This document shows, piece after piece, positions 59,436 through 64,000 of a stretch of 64,000 nucleotides of DNA. The stretch is from Duncaniella freteri (GTDB lineage Bacteria > Bacteroidota > Bacteroidia > Bacteroidales > Muribaculaceae), in the NCBI RefSeq assembly GCF_004766125.1, contig NZ_SJSA01000001.1:1736001-1800000 (forward strand). The letters run 5' to 3'. Positions within the stretch are counted from its first letter, which is position 1, and every line of letters begins with the position of its first letter. The position numbers were made by a program, and so were the translations under genes. The notes under the pieces are model-generated. The model was not told the DNA's origin. It was given only the letters and a program-made list of their open reading frames with translations, and did not search any database.

Positions 59436-60037
59436 GGATAGGAGTGTTCGGAGGGTCGTTCAACCCTGTTCATATAGGTCATGTGATGCTCGCCAGCTAC
59501 CTCAAGCAGTTTGAGGGTTTTGATGAGGTGTGGCTAATGCTCTCTCCGCTCAATCCCTTGAAGGCTAATTCAACAGAGCTTATCCCTGATGTGACGCGTC
59601 TGAAGATGCTCGACATAGCTCTCAAAGGCGCAGAAGGCATAAAGGTGAGTGACATAGAGCTGTCTATGCCTAGGCCATCCTATACGATAAATACACTGCG
59701 CTATCTTGCCAAGAGATATCCGCGCCATACATTCAAGCTGATAATAGGGTCGGACAACTGGAAGATATTCTCGCAATGGAAGGACAGTGAGGCTATCATC
59801 AGGGATTTCGGAGTGGTGGTTTATCCTCGTCCCGGATATCCTGTCGGCACCATTTACGATGATGATGTCGAAGTGGTCAAGGCCCCTATGGCAGATGTGT
59901 CGAGCTCGTTCATACGCAATGCAATAGCACGAGGCAAGGACATGAACTATTTTCTCCCTTCAGGGGTCTACGATTATATCAAGACATTCAATCTATATAT
60001 CCCCAAACCGTTATCTGGAAATGCAGTTAAGCCCTAA
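59432..60037 (+). CDS. nadD: Nicotinate-nucleotide adenylyltransferase
   Basis: A 201-residue NAD-biosynthesis enzyme. It has the nucleotidyltransferase signature GVFGGSFNPVHIGHVMLA, LIIGSDNWKIFSQW in the middle, and the C-terminal SSSFIRNAIARGKDMNYFLP (SxxxR motif). Overlaps gmk by 4 nt and the DUF5063 gene by 17 nt. Confidence 0.95.
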   Translation: MRIGVFGGSFNPVHIGHVMLASYLKQFEGFDEVWLMLSPLNPLKANSTELIPDVTRLKMLDIALKGAEGIKVSDIELSMPRPSYTINTLRYLAKRYPRHTFKLIIGSDNWKIFSQWKDSEAIIRDFGVVVYPRPGYPVGTIYDDDVEVVKAPMADVSSSFIRNAIARGKDMNYFLPSGVYDYIKTFNLYIPKPLSGNAVKP

Positions 60038-60545
60038 TTCATTGGCGTTTGTAGCGTTGGGCAATGAGTATTGTGCCGCAATCGAAAACGCCTCCCAGTC
60101 CGATCCGCAAGCGTTCATAGCTGAGATGGTGAGGTTGCTTCCGCGTATCTACATCACAGCTTCCGACCTTAAGCCGGCACCGTCTCTTGACGAGGAGCCG
60201 CCGTATATCGACAGCTATCTTGACGAGTATCATTATGAGTCACTCCGTTCCGCTATAGAGGGTATGCTCGGTCAGGATGATGTGTACCTTGAGGTGTTTG
60301 AGGAGGATATGAAATATTCTGACACGCCGATCCGGGCAAGCATTTCGGAGGGGCTGTGCGATATATTCCAGGTGCTTTACAACTTTGTATCGTCGGTCCG
60401 TGATGCCGCCGAGTCGCAGATCAATGATGCGCTCATTGCTGTAAGCGAGGACTTCGCGTCGTTTTGGTCACAGAAAGTTGTGAATCTCATGCGTCCCCTC
60501 AACCATATCCGTTACAACTCGGATGAAGATGACGACATGTTCTGA
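60021..60545 (+). CDS. DUF5063 protein
   Basis: A 174-residue acidic protein (SLAFVALGNEYCAAIENASQ ... LPRIYITASDLKPAP). The family is conserved in Bacteroidota without known function. It overlaps nadD by 17 nt. Confidence 0.75.
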   Translation: MQLSPNSLAFVALGNEYCAAIENASQSDPQAFIAEMVRLLPRIYITASDLKPAPSLDEEPPYIDSYLDEYHYESLRSAIEGMLGQDDVYLEVFEEDMKYSDTPIRASISEGLCDIFQVLYNFVSSVRDAAESQINDALIAVSEDFASFWSQKVVNLMRPLNHIRYNSDEDDDMF

Positions 60546-60584
60546 ACAGGTTGTTGAAAATTCTAAACTTATATATATATAAAG

Positions 60585-61037
60585 ATGTCAATTATAAAAC
60601 CAGGTACACCTGTAGCGTTTTGCAGTGACCATGCAGGCTACGAAATGAAAATGCTCTTGGAGGGCTACTTCGAGGCGCAGGAGATTGAGTACAAGGACTT
60701 CGGCACATTCTCGGCTGAAAGTTGCGATTATGCCGATTATGCCCATCCATGTGCGCAGGCAATAGAAGAGGGTATGTGCTATCCGGCTATTGCGTTGTGC
60801 GGCTCAGGCAACGGCATAGGGATAACACTTAATAAACATCAGGGAATACGTGCGGCAATATGCTGGAATGTTGAGCTTGCCGAGCTTGCCCGCCGTCATA
60901 ATGATGCCAATGTACTTGTGCTCCCGGCACGTTTCATTGACAATGTGACAGCCATCAGTATAGTTGAAAAATTTCTTGAGTCTCCGTTTGACGGCGGACG
61001 CCATCAGCGTAGAGTGGAAAAGATACCTTTGAAATAA
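60585..61037 (+). CDS. rpiB: Ribose-5-phosphate isomerase B
   Basis: A 150-residue isomerase of the pentose phosphate pathway (ribose-5-P to ribulose-5-P). Markers are CSDHAGYEMK near residue 14 and CGSGNGIGITLNKHQGIRAA around 73 (catalytic Cys), then RHNDANVLVLPAR. Confidence 0.93.
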   Translation: MSIIKPGTPVAFCSDHAGYEMKMLLEGYFEAQEIEYKDFGTFSAESCDYADYAHPCAQAIEEGMCYPAIALCGSGNGIGITLNKHQGIRAAICWNVELAELARRHNDANVLVLPARFIDNVTAISIVEKFLESPFDGGRHQRRVEKIPLK

Positions 61038-61052
61038 AGTTCCTCAGGGATT

Positions 61053-61158
61053 ACAGCATCAGGACAGGAGGGCTTTGCAATAGACGATGCGACCATAGGT
61101 TTAAGATATCTATGTGTCCTTGTCGTCAGGCAAGCCCTCCTGTCCTGATGCTGTTTTT
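61053..61158. terminator. Long-stem terminator between rpiB and plsC
   Basis: A perfect 23-bp inverted repeat (61053-61075 with 61132-61154, starting ACAGCATCAGGACAGGAGGG) with a 56-nt loop, followed by TTTTT. It ends the convergent rpiB and plsC transcripts. The stem is longer than usual. Confidence 0.75.
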
Positions 61159-61165
61159 GTTTCGT

Positions 61166-61885
61166 TCAGTCGTGAGGCATGGCTGAGGCTATTGCTTTTC
61201 GGCTCTCTTCCATAAGTGTGTTGAGGTCATGGCCTCCGGGTGTAGGCGGTATGGGTTTATGTATGGTGAGCCTTATGTGCCCGGGACGCGGAAGCAGCCT
61301 GAATCGTGGAAGCACATCAAATGCTCCATCAATTGTCACAGGGACTACCGGCATATTGAACTCTACGGCGAGCATATATGCCCCTTTTTTGAATTTTCGC
61401 ATCTTGCCGTCCCAGGTGCGGGCCCCTTCGGGGAACACTACGAGCGACATTCCTCCGCTCAATTGTTTCTCTGCCTCCTGCATTGTGCGTCGGGTGGCAC
61501 TTACGGATGAGTTGTCAACGAATATCTGTCCCGAAGCCTTGCATCCCCACCCAACGAACGGGATCCTACGCAGGCTTTCCTTCATCATCCACCGGAAATT
61601 ATGTCCGAGGTAGCCGAAAAGTGAGAATATGTCATAAGCACCCTGATGGTTGGCGACGAACACGTATGAGGTGTCTTTGTCGATGTTTTCATGTCCGCTC
61701 GCGGTCACTCTGACGAATGCCAGCCAGCAGAATATGCGTCCCCAAAGCACTTCGGGATAATAGCCCCACCATTGTCCGGCTCCAAGAGCGGAACCTATCA
61801 CTGTGAAAATGGCGGTGATAATGGTCGAGGCCACTATCAGCGGGCAGAAAATCAGAATCTGGTATATTCGGTAGAGTATTATCAT
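61166..61885 (-). CDS. plsC: 1-acyl-sn-glycerol-3-phosphate acyltransferase
   Basis: A 239-residue membrane enzyme of phospholipid synthesis. N-terminal TM (LIFCPLIVASTIITAIFTVI), motif I NHQGAYDIF (HX4D) near residue 70, motif III VVFPEGARTWDG, and motif IV PVVPVTIDGA. The ATG at 61885 gives the usual N-terminus; the longer frame to 61987 lacks support. Confidence 0.92.
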   Translation of the reverse strand: MIILYRIYQILIFCPLIVASTIITAIFTVIGSALGAGQWWGYYPEVLWGRIFCWLAFVRVTASGHENIDKDTSYVFVANHQGAYDIFSLFGYLGHNFRWMMKESLRRIPFVGWGCKASGQIFVDNSSVSATRRTMQEAEKQLSGGMSLVVFPEGARTWDGKMRKFKKGAYMLAVEFNMPVVPVTIDGAFDVLPRFRLLPRPGHIRLTIHKPIPPTPGGHDLNTLMEESRKAIASAMPHD

Positions 61886-62012
61886 TGTATCGTGTGGGAT
61901 ACTGCGTCGTGAAGGACTGGGTTGTATAAGTTGATTTCGAGTGCAAAAATACGTAAAAATATTTTCACTGTCAGTGATATTCGACATAAATACGGAAAAA
62001 TTTCTTTAAATA

Positions 62013-62043
62013 TTGTGTGGGACGTGGATTTACACTATCTTTG
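62013..62043 (+). promoter_or_regulatory. Promoter of the sdh/frd operon
   Basis: TTG (62013-62015), 20 nt, TATCTTTG (62036-62043), a textbook promoter. Transcription starts near 62050, leaving an ~80-nt leader. Confidence 0.8.
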
Positions 62044-62128
62044 TGGTGAAAATCCCCTGAGGTAAAGAGAACACACTCGGCAAATTATTAACTAATCAAT
62101 AAATATTTAATTTTTACTCAACACTACT

Positions 62129-62809
62129 ATGTGGTTAACATGTTCATCTATAGGGCGCAAGCTTGTGATGGCAGTCACCGGAGCTTGCCTTGTCCTATTT
62201 GTCACGTTTCACTGCCTGATGAATGGTGTCGCGCTGTTCTGGCCTATGGGCTATAATGCTGTGTGCGAATTTCTCGGAGCCAACTGGTACGCTCTTGTAG
62301 CATCCATGGGGCTTGCAGCTCTCTTTGTCATTCACATCCTCTACGCTCTTTGGCTCACGCTTCAGAACCGTCGTGCACGTGGTAATGACCAGTATGCCAT
62401 TGCCGGTGCTGCTCCCGGAGTGGAATGGTCGTCCAAGAATATGCTTGTGCTCGGCATTGTTGTGGTCGCATTCCTTGTGGTTCACCTCATCCAGTTCTGG
62501 GCAAAGATGCAGCTTGCTGAGATTCTTGAGGAGGAATACATGTATAATGGTGTATATGTGCATCCTGCCGATGGTATAGCATTCATCAACATCGCGTTCT
62601 CACAGGTATGGACCCCCATTGTCTACATCATAGGCTTTGTGGCACTGTGGTTCCATATGAATCACGGTTTCTGGTCCATGTTCCAGACCGCAGGCTGGGA
62701 CAATGACACCTGGCTCCCCCGCCTCAAGAGCATCAGCTTCTGGTGGACATCCATCGTCGTAGGTCTCTTCATCATTCAGGCCGTAGTGTTCACTGTGCGT
62801 GCCATGTAA
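62129..62809 (+). CDS. sdhC: Succinate dehydrogenase/fumarate reductase cytochrome b subunit
   Basis: A 226-residue five-TM cytochrome b (SSIGRKLVMAVTGACLVLFV, MGLAALFVIHILYALWLTL, VFTV at the end). His residues in TM segments (FHCLMNG; VIHILYAL; VHLIQFW; WFHMNHGFW) are likely heme ligands. It anchors the flavoprotein and iron-sulfur subunits in the membrane and passes electrons to or from menaquinone. Confidence 0.92.
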   Translation: MWLTCSSIGRKLVMAVTGACLVLFVTFHCLMNGVALFWPMGYNAVCEFLGANWYALVASMGLAALFVIHILYALWLTLQNRRARGNDQYAIAGAAPGVEWSSKNMLVLGIVVVAFLVVHLIQFWAKMQLAEILEEEYMYNGVYVHPADGIAFINIAFSQVWTPIVYIIGFVALWFHMNHGFWSMFQTAGWDNDTWLPRLKSISFWWTSIVVGLFIIQAVVFTVRAM

Positions 62810-62866
62810 TGTGAGTTACAGCGAGAACTAATATTTTCCCGAATTAAAAAAATAACATTACCAGAT

Positions 62867-64000
62867 ATGGCAGATATAAAGAACCTTGAGGGGATGATTG
62901 ATTCTACCCCCATCATGAATGATTATGCCGACATCGAGTCCTCAAAGCTCCCTGAATATCAGATAGATTCCAAGATCCCCGAAGGACCTCTCGCCCAGAA
63001 GTGGACCAACTATAAGGCTCATCAGAAACTTGTCAATCCCGCAAATAAGCGCAACCTTGACATCATCGTTGTAGGTACAGGCCTTGCAGGTGCATCCGCA
63101 GCATCGACCCTTGGCGAACTTGGCTTCAATGTGCTGAACTTCTGCATTCAGGATTCACCTCGCCGTGCTCACTCCATCGCAGCTCAGGGTGGTATCAATG
63201 CCGCTAAGGATTATCAGAACGACGGCGACTCAGTGTACCGTCTCTTCTACGATACCATTAAGGGTGGTGACTTCCGTTCACGCGAGGCAAATGTATACCG
63301 TCTTGCCGAAGTCTCCAACAATATTATAGACCAGTGCGTTGCTCAGGGTGTTCCTTTTGCACGTGAGTACGGCGGTCTCCTTGCCAACCGTTCTTTCGGT
63401 GGCGCACAGGTGTCACGTACATTCTATGCCAAGGGTCAGACCGGTCAGCAGCTTCTGCTCGGAGCTTATGCTTCACTCAACCGCCAGATCAAGAAAGGCA
63501 CAGTGAAGTCATTCAACCGTCGCGAGATGCTTGATCTCGTAATCATCGACGGCCGTGCCCGCGGTATCATCGTGCGCAACCTCATCACAGGCGAGCTGGA
63601 GCGTTACGCCGCTCATGCCGTAGTGCTCGCTACCGGCGGATACGGACGTGCTTTCTTCCTTTCCACAAATGCTATGGGCTGCAACGGTTCTGCCGCAGTT
63701 CAGGCATTTAAGAAGGGTGCCTACCTTGCCAACCTTGCATTCACTCAGATCCACCCCACATGTATCCCTGTGCATGGTGAGGACCAGTCCAAGCTTACAC
63801 TTATGAGCGAGTCGCTCCGTAACGACGGCCGTATCTGGGTGCCCAAAAAGAAAGAGGATGCCGAGGCTATCCGTGCAGGCAAGAAGAAGCCTACCGATAT
63901 ACCCGATGAGGACCGCGACTTCTATCTGGAGCGTCGCTATCCTGCGTTCGGCAACCTCTGTCCTCGTGACATCGCCAGCCGTGCAGCCAAGGAGCGTTGC
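62867..64000 (+). CDS. sdhA: Fumarate reductase/succinate dehydrogenase flavoprotein subunit (3' end outside window)
   Basis: Begins at ATG 62867 ([20 protein letters not shown]) and is open to the window edge, 378 codons. FAD-binding [20 protein letters not shown] near residue 67, [20 protein letters not shown] (flavin-link region), and [10 protein letters not shown]. It lies 57 nt after sdhC; the iron-sulfur subunit gene should follow outside. Confidence 0.95.
   Translation, partial: MADIKNLEGMIDSTPIMNDYADIESSKLPEYQIDSKIPEGPLAQKWTNYKAHQKLVNPANKRNLDIIVVGTGLAGASAASTLGELGFNVLNFCIQDSPRRAHSIAAQGGINAAKDYQNDGDSVYRLFYDTIKGGDFRSREANVYRLAEVSNNIIDQCVAQGVPFAREYGGLLANRSFGGAQVSRTFYAKGQTGQQLLLGAYASLNRQIKKGTVKSFNRREMLDLVIIDGRARGIIVRNLITGELERYAAHAVVLATGGYGRAFFLSTNAMGCNGSAAVQAFKKGAYLANLAFTQIHPTCIPVHGEDQSKLTLMSESLRNDGRIWVPKKKEDAEAIRAGKKKPTDIPDEDRDFYLERRYPAFGNLCPRDIASRAAKERC

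Overview
The window looks like a chromosomal segment of a Bacteroidota bacterium, most likely Bacteroidales; a Muribaculaceae-type genome is my guess only. The evidence is: promoters follow the Bacteroidota pattern (TTTG or TTG, about 20 nt, then TAnnTTTG); the two chromosomal tRNA genes lack an encoded CCA; the insertion sequences are types common in Bacteroidales; and there is an Hmu-type heme operon plus a cytochrome b/flavoprotein pair of the succinate dehydrogenase or fumarate reductase type.

Layout. Positions 1-1900 hold chromosomal genes: the 3' part of RNase G and tRNA-Lys. Positions 2019-57541 are an accessory block bounded by two inverted copies of an ISL3-family (ISAon1-type) element. 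The block holds a split sugar permease/fructokinase operon, an IS4-family element, an IS3 remnant carrying a complete 37-kb Mu-like prophage (6206-43249), the tail of a conjugative-element helicase, a seven-gene heme-acquisition operon with a divergent hemerythrin-LuxR regulator, and fragments of a ZIP transporter and an IS982-like element. From 57600 on the chromosome resumes with tRNA-Ser, yicC-gmk-nadD-DUF5063-rpiB, plsC and sdhC-sdhA.

The prophage is the main object. It is bounded by a 5-bp target duplication (AGATG) inside an IS3 orfB. Its ends carry two copies each of a 16-bp motif, AAAACGAArCGwGCAA, which are the likely transposase-binding sites. From left to right it has a repressor facing an early promoter whose spacer contains an operator; an early operon (transposase A with a catalytic-domain-less paralogue in front, ATPase B, a second P-loop ATPase, GemA-like, DUF3164); a leftward late operon (terminase, gp36-like, baseplate hub and spike, portal, MuF, tail completion); a divergent control region with an initiator-like tRNA; and a rightward late operon (protease/scaffold, capsid, lysis genes, sheath, tube, frameshifted chaperone, tape measure, baseplate, fibers). 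The right end has a Dam-like methylase, a structured RNA element, a Mor-like activator and a thymidylate-synthase-like gene with a stop codon. The portal gene is broken by IS4 and the early leader by ISAs1, so the prophage is probably defective now.

The most notable candidates are: a MuF head protein with a C-terminal papain-fold (Tox-PL) domain facing a small acidic gene with its own promoter (toxin and immunity pair); arrays of TTAA spaced one helical turn apart at seven places in the prophage; a 127-bp RNA element with mutually exclusive stems; a CCA-encoding initiator-like tRNA; a thymidylate-synthase homologue with the Asn-to-Asp change seen in dCMP hydroxymethylases; and a small reverse-oriented membrane gene next to the tape measure gene. 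All functions are inferred from sequence only.
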